Below are positions 1-6,127 of a stretch of DNA of 8,590 bases, one piece after another. Made by a program: the position numbers and the translations under genes. The stretch's first letter is position 1; each line of letters opens with the position of its first letter. Under the pieces are notes generated by a model. The model worked only from the letters and a program-made list of their open reading frames with translations, did no database searches and was not told the DNA's origin. Origin of the DNA: Gemmatimonadales bacterium (GTDB lineage: Bacteria > Gemmatimonadota > Gemmatimonadetes > Gemmatimonadales > GWC2-71-9); assembly GCA_025929805.1 (NCBI GenBank), contig JAICPP010000141.1:1-8590 (forward strand). The letters run 5' to 3'.

Positions 1-775
1 CACGTCGGGGCCGGTGCTGGAGAAGCCGGGTGATCTTGTGGGGTTGCTCACCTCCCTAAGCGCTGGTGACATGCTGTTCATCGACGAGATCCACCGGCTG
101 CGGCCGGCGTTGGAAGAGTTCCTATATGCTGCCATGGAAGATTTCCGAATCGATGTGCGAATCGCCGAAGGCCCCAATGCGCAGACGATTCCGATGACCC
201 TGGAGAAGTTCACCCTCATTGGAGCGACTACCCGGTTCGGCTTGCTGACACCACCGATGCGCGCTCGCTTCGGGATCGTGGAGCGACTGAGCTTCTACCC
301 GCCGGACGAACTGCAACAGATCGTAGTCCGCTCGGCGACCATACTCCGCATTCCAATAGTGAATGAGGGTGCGGAGGAGATTGCCCGCAGGAGCCGGGGT
401 ACGCCCCGGGTAGCCAACCGACTGCTCCGCCGGGTACGCGACTACGCGGAGGTGAAGGCCGATGGCCGGATCACCGGTGAAGTGGCCGGGTCAGCGCTGG
501 CCCGTCTGAACGTGGACGAGTTTGGCCTGGACGACATGGATGCCCGCATCCTCACCACCATCATCGAAAAGTTTGGGGGAGGACCGGTAGGACTCGGCAC
601 GATCGCGATCGCGGTCGGCGAAGATGCCGGAACGCTCCAGGACGTCTACGACCCCTATCTCATCCAGCAGGGCTTTCTGGAGCGCACTCAGCGGGGTCGC
701 TGCGCGACAGCCCTCGCCTACCGCCGGTTTGGCGTGACGCCACCAGCGGTGCAAGCCACCATCTTTGACACCTGA
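1..775 (+). CDS. ruvB: RuvB Holliday-junction branch-migration helicase (C-terminal part, 5' end cut off)
   Basis: RuvB is the hexameric AAA+ ATPase that, with RuvA, drives branch migration of Holliday junctions during recombination and repair. The reading frame is already open at the window edge (first whole codon at base 2), and 257 residues are visible. From family length I infer that about 85-90 N-terminal residues, including the Walker A loop, lie upstream. Counting visible residues from T1, I see TSGP at 1-4, Walker B LFIDEIH at 25-31, sensor 1 GATTR at 74-78, the arginine-finger segment MRARFG at 86-91, and then the sensor 2 region RGTPRVANRLLRRVRD. The C-terminal winged-helix domain follows, with GGPVGL and PYLIQQGFL. 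The end, with FGVTPP, is the normal RuvB terminus. The stop overlaps the start of queA by 11 bases. Nothing looks broken; the gene is partial only because of the window edge. Confidence 0.97.
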   Translation, partial: TSGPVLEKPGDLVGLLTSLSAGDMLFIDEIHRLRPALEEFLYAAMEDFRIDVRIAEGPNAQTIPMTLEKFTLIGATTRFGLLTPPMRARFGIVERLSFYPPDELQQIVVRSATILRIPIVNEGAEEIARRSRGTPRVANRLLRRVRDYAEVKADGRITGEVAGSALARLNVDEFGLDDMDARILTTIIEKFGGGPVGLGTIAIAVGEDAGTLQDVYDPYLIQQGFLERTQRGRCATALAYRRFGVTPPAVQATIFDT

Positions 776-1823
776 GCCCGTCCGCACCGCCGATTTCGAG
801 TACGACCTCCCGCCCGAGCTGATCGCCCAAGAACCGCTGCCAGACCGAGGAGGGAGTCGCCTCCTCGTGGTGCGACGCCCCGATAGCTCAGCCGCCGGTG
901 AAACTCCCCCGCTGTTGGACGCACAATTTTTTGATCTGGCGAGGTTGATTGCCCCGGGCGACCTCCTCGTTATCAACACCACTAGAGTGCGTCACGCGAG
1001 GCTGGTGGGCACCCGTCCTTCGGGCGCTCCCGCGGAAGTACTGCTGATTCAGCCGGAGGCGCAGGGCGCCTGGCTCGCCTTGGGAAAGCCGGGAAGTGCT
1101 CTTCGTCCCGGCAAACGGGTGATTCTGGGCCCGGGGGCTTCGGTCGAGGCGGTGAAGATCCTGGGCGATGGTAGCCGGCTGATTCGGTTCGTCGGAATCA
1201 GCGCCGAAGCGGCGATGAGTCAGTATGGACAGCTTCCGCTGCCACCATATATCCAGCGTGCGCCCAACGAGCTCGACGAAACCCGCTATCAGACGGTCTA
1301 TGCACAGGTGGAGGGAAGCAGCGCCGCGCCGACCGCCGGCCTCCACTTCACGCCGGCTCTTCTCGGCACTCTGGCTTCAGCCGGGGTTCTCCTGGAAGGA
1401 CTCGATCTCCAGGTCGGCACCGGCACGTTCAAGCCGGTCGAGGTCGACGATCCGGCTCAGCATGAGATGCATCCCGAACGCTACGAGATCTCCTCACAGT
1501 TGGCTCAGCGGCTCAGCGACGTTCGGGCCGGCGGGGGACGGGTGTGGGCAGTTGGCACGACCGTGGTACGCGCCCTCGAGAGTGCTGCCCGGCCCGATGG
1601 CTCGCTGCAATCCGGCACAGGAGAGACCAGGCTCATGATACTGCCGGGCTATAGGTTTCGGGTGGTGGACCACCTCATTACGAACTTTCACCTGCCTCGC
1701 TCGACGCTCTTTATGCTGGTGTGCGCATTTGCGGGACGAGAGCTTGCGCTGGCGGCTTACCGGCACGCGGTTGCCGCGAGATATCGCTTCTACTCCTACG
1801 GCGATGCCATGGTGATTATCTGA
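765..1823 (+). CDS. queA: S-adenosylmethionine:tRNA ribosyltransferase-isomerase QueA
   Basis: QueA transfers and isomerises the ribosyl group of SAM onto preQ1 at position 34 of tRNA, giving epoxyqueuosine, the penultimate step of queuosine synthesis in the cytosol. The 352 residues match the usual family length of about 340-360. Diagnostic stretches are DLPPELIAQ at 14-22, INTTRVRHARL at 70-80, AAPTAGLHFT at 187-196, VGTGTFKPV at 217-225, HEMHPERY at 233-240, ITNFHLPRSTLFMLV at 305-319 and YRFYSYGDAM at 340-349. The start is a TTG at 765 inside the end of ruvB. No ATG or GTG occurs between it and the conserved N-terminal DLPPELIAQ, so TTG is the only sensible start. The Shine-Dalgarno signal is weak, which fits translation coupled to ruvB termination. 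A 13-base gap separates it from the DinB-family gene. Its pathway partner tgt is one gene further on. Confidence 0.96.
   Translation: MTPEPVRTADFEYDLPPELIAQEPLPDRGGSRLLVVRRPDSSAAGETPPLLDAQFFDLARLIAPGDLLVINTTRVRHARLVGTRPSGAPAEVLLIQPEAQGAWLALGKPGSALRPGKRVILGPGASVEAVKILGDGSRLIRFVGISAEAAMSQYGQLPLPPYIQRAPNELDETRYQTVYAQVEGSSAAPTAGLHFTPALLGTLASAGVLLEGLDLQVGTGTFKPVEVDDPAQHEMHPERYEISSQLAQRLSDVRAGGGRVWAVGTTVVRALESAARPDGSLQSGTGETRLMILPGYRFRVVDHLITNFHLPRSTLFMLVCAFAGRELALAAYRHAVAARYRFYSYGDAMVII
846..867 (+). repeat. 8-bp perfect inverted repeat inside queA
   Basis: CGAGGAGG at 846-853 and CCTCCTCG at 860-867 are perfect reverse complements around a 6-base spacer. The site lies about 80 bases into queA, over codons 28-34. 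It could form an RNA hairpin that hides an SD-like GAGGAGG. It is fully explained by coding for conserved residues (RGGSRLL), and no T-run follows, so it is not an intrinsic terminator. Stems of this size are expected by chance in GC-rich DNA of this length. Confidence 0.3.
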
Positions 1824-1824
1824 A

Positions 1825-1839
1825 CCGGAGTTCGTTGTG
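1825..1839 (+). promoter_or_regulatory. Ribosome binding site and GTG start of the DinB-family gene
   Basis: CCGGAG at 1825-1830 precedes the GTG at 1837-1839 by six bases. This is one of the few junctions in the window with a normally spaced Shine-Dalgarno sequence instead of a start/stop overlap. It decides the start of the DinB-family gene, because no ATG lies nearby in frame. Confidence 0.6.
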
Positions 1840-2373
1840 ACTTTCTCCAATCCGGCGGGCAATGCGGCCGCTGCCGCTAATACCTATGTCCGCGCCCTGC
1901 TGGATCTGCTGGGGACACGCGACCCGCTCGAGGTCATGGCAGAGCTGCTTCCCTGGCTAGAAGCACGATTACGCGGAATAGCCGAGCCGGTGTTGCGGCG
2001 GCCGGAAGCGCCCGGCAAGTGGTCGGTTCTTCAGGTCATCCATCATCTCGCCGACAGCGACCTCGTTGCTGGGTATCGGATCCGTATGATCCTCACTCAG
2101 GATCAGCCGCTGCTCCCAGGCTACGATCAGGATCGCTGGGCCACCGAATTTCAATACCAGTACACCCCGCTCAGTCTCGCCCTCGGTCAACTCCGCGGTT
2201 TGAGGGCCGCAAACCTCCATCTTTGGAAGCAGCTCACGCCGCAACAGCTCGACCGTGCAGGCATGCACGCCGAACGTGGTCCGGAGAGTGTGGGCCACCT
2301 GCTTCGTCTCATGGGCGGCCACGACCTGGTGCACCGTCGCCAAATCGAACGGATCCTGTCCTCCTCCCGGTGA
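1837..2373 (+). CDS. DinB/YfiT-like putative metal-dependent protein
   Basis: This 178-residue protein belongs to the DinB four-helix-bundle superfamily, whose members bind a divalent metal through three histidines. Several members are thiol (for example bacillithiol) S-transferases or hydrolases. The signature is KWSVLQVIHHLADS at 61-74, followed by RIRMIL at 81-86 and YDQDRW at 96-101. This pattern resembles the Bacillus YfiT/BstA subgroup more than DNA-damage DinB itself. Candidate metal ligands are H70, H162 and H166, the last two in GHDLVHRRQI. I see no signal peptide or membrane segment. The GTG start at 1837 follows CCGGAG at 1825-1830 with good spacing. The gene lies between queA and tgt, and its TGA shares one base with the tgt ATG, so it is probably coupled to tgt. 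Its substrate is unknown. Operon position allows a role near tRNA modification, but that is only inference. Confidence 0.88.
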   Translation: MTFSNPAGNAAAAANTYVRALLDLLGTRDPLEVMAELLPWLEARLRGIAEPVLRRPEAPGKWSVLQVIHHLADSDLVAGYRIRMILTQDQPLLPGYDQDRWATEFQYQYTPLSLALGQLRGLRAANLHLWKQLTPQQLDRAGMHAERGPESVGHLLRLMGGHDLVHRRQIERILSSSR

Positions 2374-3509
2374 TGTTCGAATACTGCATCGAGGGCACCA
2401 CCGGATCCGCCCGCGCGGGAACTCTGTCGCTTCCCCACGGCCAGGTGAAGACTCCTGCGTTCATGCCGGTGGGTACCCACGCAGTGGTTCGGGGACTCAG
2501 CGCCACCGACGTCCGTCGGACCGGCGCCCAAATCATCCTGGGCAACACCTATCACCTTCACCTGCGTCCGGGCGAACGCGTTATTCAAGAGCTGGGGGGA
2601 CTTCATCGCTTCACTACCTGGAACGGCCCGATACTCACCGATTCCGGCGGGTTTCAGGTATTCTCGCTTGAAGGTCTGCGGCGAATCGAGGAGCAGGGTG
2701 TCGAGTTCCAGAGCCATATCGACGGTACGCTCCGGATGCTCACGCCCGAGCGGGCCGTCGACATTCAGTGGCAGCTGGGTGCCGACGTCGCGATGGCCTT
2801 CGATCATGTCGTGCCCGGGCAGTCCACTTTCTCGCTCGCCAGCGAAGGCATGGAGCGAACCCTTCGCTGGCTGGACCGCTGTAAACAGCGGCACACGGAG
2901 CTAATGGAAGAAGCGGCAGGTTCTCCCCGTCAGACCATCTGGCCCATCATCCAAGGCGGCATTCACGACGAGCTCCGGATGCGCTCGCTGGAGGGAACCT
3001 TGGAACGAGGTCCCTGGACCGGTGTCGCCATCGGCGGTCTCTCGGTCGGCGAGTCGAAGCCGGTGATGCACCGGATCATAGAGCTGTTGACGCCAAGGCT
3101 GCCGTCCAGGGTCCCCCGTTATCTTATGGGGGTTGGATTTCCTCCCGATTTGCTGGAGGGAATCGCTCGGGGAATCGATCTGTTCGATTGCGTGGCCGCC
3201 ACCCGCAACGGACGTCATGGAACGGCCTGGTTGTTCTCCGGCCGGCTCAACGTGCGGGGCGCGGCACTCAAGAATTCGTCCGCTCCACTCGATTCCACCT
3301 GCGATTGCGAGACCTGCACCACGTATTCCCGAGCGTACCTCCGTCACTTGTTCGTGGTCGAGGACATTCTCGGATTGCGCCTGGTCTCGATCCACAACAT
3401 TCGTTTCCTGGTGCGGCTCGCGGAGCAGGCACGCGCCCACATTCTGGATGGGACCTTCGACGGCTGGAGCCGGGAATGGCTCGGCCGCTATTACGCTGGG
3501 GGAGACTGA
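2373..3509 (+). CDS. tgt: Queuine/preQ1 tRNA-ribosyltransferase (tRNA-guanine transglycosylase)
   Basis: Tgt exchanges guanine 34 in GUN-anticodon tRNAs for the queuosine precursor preQ1. The 378 residues compare with about 375 in E. coli. With Zymomonas mobilis numbering in brackets, I see general base D90 (D102) in DSGGFQVFSL, base-binding D144 (D156), Q194 (Q203) and G222 (G230), nucleophile D272 (D280) in GIDLFDC, and the zinc ligands C310, C312, C315 and H341 (C318, C320, C323, H349). The site is complete. The odd point is FDHVVPGQ at 143-150, where most bacteria have FDEC: the residue matching Cys158 is V146. The start is the ATG overlapping the upstream TGA (TGATG). The frame stays open further upstream, but MFEYCIEGTTGSARAG is a normal Tgt N-terminus. 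It works with queA, two genes upstream. Its end supplies the ribosome binding site for yajC. Confidence 0.97.
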   Translation: MFEYCIEGTTGSARAGTLSLPHGQVKTPAFMPVGTHAVVRGLSATDVRRTGAQIILGNTYHLHLRPGERVIQELGGLHRFTTWNGPILTDSGGFQVFSLEGLRRIEEQGVEFQSHIDGTLRMLTPERAVDIQWQLGADVAMAFDHVVPGQSTFSLASEGMERTLRWLDRCKQRHTELMEEAAGSPRQTIWPIIQGGIHDELRMRSLEGTLERGPWTGVAIGGLSVGESKPVMHRIIELLTPRLPSRVPRYLMGVGFPPDLLEGIARGIDLFDCVAATRNGRHGTAWLFSGRLNVRGAALKNSSAPLDSTCDCETCTTYSRAYLRHLFVVEDILGLRLVSIHNIRFLVRLAEQARAHILDGTFDGWSREWLGRYYAGGD

Positions 3510-3515
3510 GCCATG
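3498..3515 (+). promoter_or_regulatory. Strong ribosome binding site of yajC inside the tgt end
   Basis: GGGGGAG at 3498-3504, within the last codons of tgt, lies eight bases before the yajC ATG at 3513. It is the best-placed Shine-Dalgarno sequence in the window and fits a small membrane protein that needs high expression. Confidence 0.6.
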
Positions 3516-3842
3516 CTACAGACCGGCTCCGGCAGTGGGCTATCCATCCTGTTGCTGCAAATGGCAGCCATCGGTCTGGTGTTCTATTTCCTGATCCTGC
3601 GTCCTTCGGCTCAGGCCAGGAAACGACATGCCGACTTGCTGACCAGGCTCAAGAAGGGTGACGAGGTGATGACCAGCGGCGGAATCATCGGACGAGTCAA
3701 GGATATAAAGGAAGTGGAGACTGAAGGGTTGAAGGAGTTTCGAGTCACCCTGGAGAGTGGCAGTGCCAGTGTTGTGGTCGAACGGTCCCGCATCATTCGG
3801 GTGGGCAGCAGCCCCGCTGCCGCGGGACCAGCAGGCACATGA
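3513..3842 (+). CDS. yajC: Preprotein translocase accessory subunit YajC
   Basis: YajC is a small inner-membrane protein that associates with SecDF and the SecYEG translocon. The 109 residues fit the family. A short polar N-terminus is followed by one hydrophobic helix at about 9-29 (LSILLLQMAAIGLVFYFLIL). Next come the basic RPSAQARKRHADLLTRLKKGD and the signature DEVMTSGGIIGRV at 50-62, then a small soluble cytoplasmic domain ending in an Ala/Pro/Gly tail. It starts three bases after the tgt stop, which is the usual tgt-yajC order. In many bacteria secD and secF come next, but here def follows with a four-base ATGA overlap, so its SecDF partners are not visible. Function rests on family membership and position. 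Confidence 0.94.
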   Translation: MLQTGSGSGLSILLLQMAAIGLVFYFLILRPSAQARKRHADLLTRLKKGDEVMTSGGIIGRVKDIKEVETEGLKEFRVTLESGSASVVVERSRIIRVGSSPAAAGPAGT

Positions 3843-4375
3843 GCCTCCTCCCACTCCACCTGCTCGGCTCGCCGGTTCTGCGCCAACACAGCGACCCGGT
3901 TAAGGCGGTGGACGACGAGGTCCGCCGCCTCATTGATGACATGTTCGAGACCATGGATGCCGCCAGAGGTATCGGACTCGCGGCCAATCAGGTGGGTATC
4001 AGCAGACGCGTCGCAATCGTCGACGTGGACCATGACCGGTTCGCGATGGTAAATCCGCGAATCGTAGAGGCCGAAGGGCGCGTCGTGGCCGAAGAGGGCT
4101 GCCTATCGATTCCTGAGATTTACGGGGATGTCGCGCGTGCCGAGCGGGTCGTGCTGGAGGCGCTGGACGCCAACGGGCTGCCGTACCGGAAGGAAGCGAC
4201 CGGACTCAAGGCCCGTGCAATCCAGCACGAGATCGATCACCTGGATGGCATCCTCTTCCTCGATCATCTCAGCCTCATCAAGCGGCAGATGCTCCTGGCC
4301 AAATGGCGCCGGGAACACAAGGATGACGCTGGCCATACCAAAGAGGTGTCAGAGGCACCTGCCCGGTCTGAGTGA
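3839..4375 (+). CDS. def: Peptide deformylase
   Basis: Def is a cytosolic metalloenzyme that removes the formyl group from the N-terminal methionine of nascent proteins as they leave the ribosome. All three family motifs are present and intact in the 178 residues: GIGLAANQVG at 44-53, EEGCLSIP at 85-92 and QHEIDHLDG at 129-137. Predicted metal ligands are C88, H130 and H134. E131 is the catalytic acid/base and Q51 stabilises the transition state. After the catalytic domain comes a charged tail, from about residue 155 to the end, that looks flexible. The ATG start overlaps the yajC TGA (ATGA). The stop overlaps the fmt start, so deformylase and formyltransferase are made together, the common arrangement in bacteria. 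Confidence 0.97.
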   Translation: MSLLPLHLLGSPVLRQHSDPVKAVDDEVRRLIDDMFETMDAARGIGLAANQVGISRRVAIVDVDHDRFAMVNPRIVEAEGRVVAEEGCLSIPEIYGDVARAERVVLEALDANGLPYRKEATGLKARAIQHEIDHLDGILFLDHLSLIKRQMLLAKWRREHKDDAGHTKEVSEAPARSE

Positions 4376-5298
4376 TGCGGATCGTCTTCTTCGGGACGCC
4401 ACCCTTTGCGGTGGCGTCTCTCCAGGCCTTGATCCAGGGCCATTTTACTGTCGCCGGCGTGGTGACCCAGCCAGACAAGCCCCAGGGCCGTTCCCGCTCC
4501 GAACTCGTCCCTCCACCCGTCAAAGTCGCCGCTCAATCCGAAGGGATTCCCGTGCTTCAGCCAGTACGGCCCACCGGCGATGTGTTCACCACCAGTCTTC
4601 GACGACTCGAGCCGGACCTCGGGATCGTCGTGGCGTACGGCCACATCCTTCGCCCGGAAGTTCTCTCCATTCCACCTCGGGGCATGCTCAACGTGCATGC
4701 GTCGCTGCTTCCCCGCTACCGCGGCGCCGCCCCGGTGCAGCACGCCATTCTGAAAGGCGAAACCGAGACCGGGATCAGCATCATGCAGATGGATGAGGGA
4801 CTCGATAGCGGCCCGGTCCTTCATCGGGTCGCCACCGCTATCAATCCGGACGAGACCTCAGGCAGCTTGTCCACTCGCCTGGCAGAGATCGGGGCCACCG
4901 CACTGGTGGAGGCTCTGTCGCTGATGGCCGGCGGTCTGGCTCGGCCGCAGCCGCAGGACCACTCGCGGGCTACCTATGCGCCGAAGATCGATCGGGAGAT
5001 GGCCCGGGTCGCCTGGGAGCGCGATGCTACCACCCTGGTCCGTCAGGTTCGCGCCTTCGATCCCGCACCGGGAGCCTGGACCATGGTGAATGGGTGCACG
5101 CTTAAGCTGTTCGACGCCCGCGAGGTGCCTGGCGCGGGCGAGCCGGGAACAGTGTTGGCTACCGGGGACCGCATGGTAGTCGCCGCGGGCCGCGGCGCAG
5201 TTGCCGTGAACGAGGTTCAGCCCGCCGGGAGAACCCGGCTTTCAGTCGAGGCTTGGGTGCGCGGGCGGGGAATTTCACCCGGGCAACGGCTGGAATGA
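4375..5298 (+). CDS. fmt: Methionyl-tRNA formyltransferase
   Basis: Fmt formylates the methionine on initiator tRNA using 10-formyltetrahydrofolate, preparing it for translation initiation. The 307 residues are close to E. coli Fmt (about 315). The N-terminal Rossmann-like domain opens with MRIVFFGTPPFAV. The catalytic residues N106, H108 and D144 fall at the same numbers as in E. coli, in NVHASLLPRYRG and DEGLDSG. A linker with YAPKID at 201-206 leads to the C-terminal tRNA-binding barrel, which ends in a WVRGRGISPGQRL-type tail. I chose the ATG at 4375, which shares one base with the def stop (TGATG). A GTG three bases earlier would add one residue and give a GTGA overlap. The stop overlaps the next gene by four bases. 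A 9-bp hairpin lies 20 bases after the start. Confidence 0.97.
   Translation: MRIVFFGTPPFAVASLQALIQGHFTVAGVVTQPDKPQGRSRSELVPPPVKVAAQSEGIPVLQPVRPTGDVFTTSLRRLEPDLGIVVAYGHILRPEVLSIPPRGMLNVHASLLPRYRGAAPVQHAILKGETETGISIMQMDEGLDSGPVLHRVATAINPDETSGSLSTRLAEIGATALVEALSLMAGGLARPQPQDHSRATYAPKIDREMARVAWERDATTLVRQVRAFDPAPGAWTMVNGCTLKLFDAREVPGAGEPGTVLATGDRMVVAAGRGAVAVNEVQPAGRTRLSVEAWVRGRGISPGQRLE
4395..4418 (+). repeat. 9-bp perfect inverted repeat just inside the fmt start
   Basis: GACGCCACC at 4395-4403 and GGTGGCGTC at 4410-4418 are exact reverse complements around a six-base loop. A G-T wobble and a G-C pair can extend the stem by two. It lies over fmt codons 7-15, about 20 bases after the ATG. No T-run follows, so it is not a terminator. 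An effect on fmt initiation is possible, but the codons also encode the conserved GTPPFAVA stretch, so it may be accidental. Confidence 0.35.
5115..5140 (+). repeat. 8-bp GC-only inverted repeat in the fmt C-terminal region
   Basis: CGCCCGCG at 5115-5122 pairs with CGCGGGCG at 5133-5140 across a ten-base loop. It lies within codons for the Fmt C-terminal domain. No T-run follows. It most likely reflects high third-position GC and has no evident function. Confidence 0.25.
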
Positions 5299-5921
5299 GG
5301 CCTCTTCCCCGAGTGCATGCGTTCACGCACGCTGAGCTGCTGTCGCAGCCGGACTTCGGGATCCGAGCCGCCGCGATCGCGGCCGCCGGGTCGGCGGTGG
5401 CATTGCATGCCCGCGCTCGAGGCCTTAACACAGCAACCCTCGAGGCGGCGGCCCTGCGGCTGCTCACGCTGGTGCGTCCCCCTGAAGCTTCGCTGTTCGT
5501 CAACGAACGCAGCGACCTAGCGGCTGCTATCGGAGCGAGCGGTGTGCAGCTAGCTCGCACCGATCTCGCACCGTCCGATGCTCGCCGAGTCCTGGGCCGC
5601 GGCTGGATCGGGTGTTCGGTTCATAGCGGGGAGGAGGCGCGAGCCGCTGTGCGGGAAGGCGCCGACTTTCTGGTAGTTGGAAGCATATACGCCACCGACT
5701 CACACCCCGAGAGTCCCGCTCAGGGCCTCGAGCTGGTGCGAGAGGCGGTAGCCTTCGGTGTCCCCGTCATTGCAATCGGAGGGATTACTCCGGAGCGCGC
5801 AGCGGAGGCTAAGACGGCAGGCGCATACGGTGTAGCCGCCATCCGGGCGCTGTGGCATGCTCCCGATCCCGCGGCGGCCGCTCTGGCCCTGCTGGAACCC
5901 TGGCTGACAGTGGAGCAATGA
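5295..5921 (+). CDS. TenI/ThiE-family protein, probably thiazole tautomerase (TenI-like)
   Basis: This is a 208-residue TIM-barrel protein of the thiamine-phosphate synthase/TenI family. ThiE joins the pyrimidine and thiazole halves of thiamine. TenI aromatises the thiazole made by ThiG. Family features include LFVNERSDLA at 67-76, GVQLARTD at 83-90, IGCSVHSGEEA at 105-115, GADFLVVGSIY at 122-132 and PVIAIGGIT at 157-165. The TxTK pyrophosphate-binding motif of ThiE is replaced by ATDSHP at 133-138, and the Asp of the ThiE NDR motif is Glu (NER). H110 in SVHSxEEA matches the catalytic His of Bacillus TenI. With thiS and thiG next door, I favour tautomerase, though automatic pipelines may say thiE. 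The chosen ATG at 5295 overlaps the fmt stop (ATGA). An upstream in-frame GTG at 5253 would give a 46-base overlap and a non-family N-terminus. Confidence 0.82.
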   Translation: MRPLPRVHAFTHAELLSQPDFGIRAAAIAAAGSAVALHARARGLNTATLEAAALRLLTLVRPPEASLFVNERSDLAAAIGASGVQLARTDLAPSDARRVLGRGWIGCSVHSGEEARAAVREGADFLVVGSIYATDSHPESPAQGLELVREAVAFGVPVIAIGGITPERAAEAKTAGAYGVAAIRALWHAPDPAAAALALLEPWLTVEQ

Positions 5922-6127
5922 CCCAGCTTCGAATTCTGGTCAACGGCGAGCTCAGGCAGGTTTCGGGTCCGGCGACGGTTGCGGATCTGCTCCGCCACCT
6001 GAATCTCGATCCCCGAACCGTCGTGGTTGAGCTCAATCGGCAGATCGTTCGTCGCCCCCGGCTGGAAGAGACTGCTCTCGCTGAAGGCGACACCGTGGAG
6101 CTGGTTCACTTCGTCGGTGGAGGATGA
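5918..6127 (+). CDS. thiS: Sulfur carrier protein ThiS
   Basis: ThiS is a small ubiquitin-like protein whose C-terminal Gly-Gly is adenylated and turned into a thiocarboxylate. That sulfur goes into the thiazole ring built by ThiG. The 69 residues run from MTQLRILVNGELRQV to the terminal HFVGGG. Typical features are TVADLLRHL at 20-28, VVVELNRQIV at 35-44, LAEGDTVELV at 54-63 and the di-glycine end. I chose the ATG at 5918, which overlaps the previous stop (ATGA). A longer in-frame start at 5852 lies inside the upstream gene and adds a non-homologous stretch. The activating enzyme ThiF is not in the window. ThiS and ThiG overlap by four bases, consistent with their direct complex. Confidence 0.95.
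   Translation: MTQLRILVNGELRQVSGPATVADLLRHLNLDPRTVVVELNRQIVRRPRLEETALAEGDTVELVHFVGGG
6116..6126 (+). promoter_or_regulatory. SD-like GGTGGAGG formed by the ThiS Gly codons, abutting the thiG ATG
   Basis: The codons for the last glycines of ThiS spell GGTGGAGG at 6116-6123, a near-ideal Shine-Dalgarno match. It touches the overlapping thiG ATG at 6124 with no spacer, which is too close for normal use. It may instead recapture the terminating ribosome, or the true thiG start may be a later ATG such as 6157. Confidence 0.4.

Noticed and set aside
600..611. A 12-base palindrome CGATCGCGATCG in ruvB
   Set aside because: It is a single copy fully inside coding sequence for TIAIA. I saw no second copy in the window, so it is not a dispersed repeat.
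2019..2372. A 118-codon open upstream extension of the tgt frame
   Set aside because: It runs across the DinB-family gene in another frame and shows low-complexity Arg/Pro/Ser content. MFEYCIEG at 2373 is a normal Tgt start, so this is a shadow and not a fusion.
2350..2409. Two GGATCC sites flanking the tgt start that could pair
   Set aside because: Only seven pairs close a loop of about 46 bases, the core is self-palindromic, and both copies lie in coding sequence. Chance is the simplest explanation.
4128..4796. A 222-codon + strand open frame across the def/fmt junction
   Set aside because: Its Arg/Ser/Pro-rich translation overlaps two well-supported genes in another frame and has no homology I recognise.
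5253..5294. A longer GTG start for the TenI-like gene
   Set aside because: It adds 14 residues unlike the family and a 46-base overlap with fmt. The ATG at 5295 gives the ATGA overlap used throughout this region.
5852..5917. A longer start for thiS
   Set aside because: The extra 22 residues are Ser/Arg/Gly-rich shadow of the upstream gene, and ThiS proteins are about 65-70 residues, matching the ATG at 5918.
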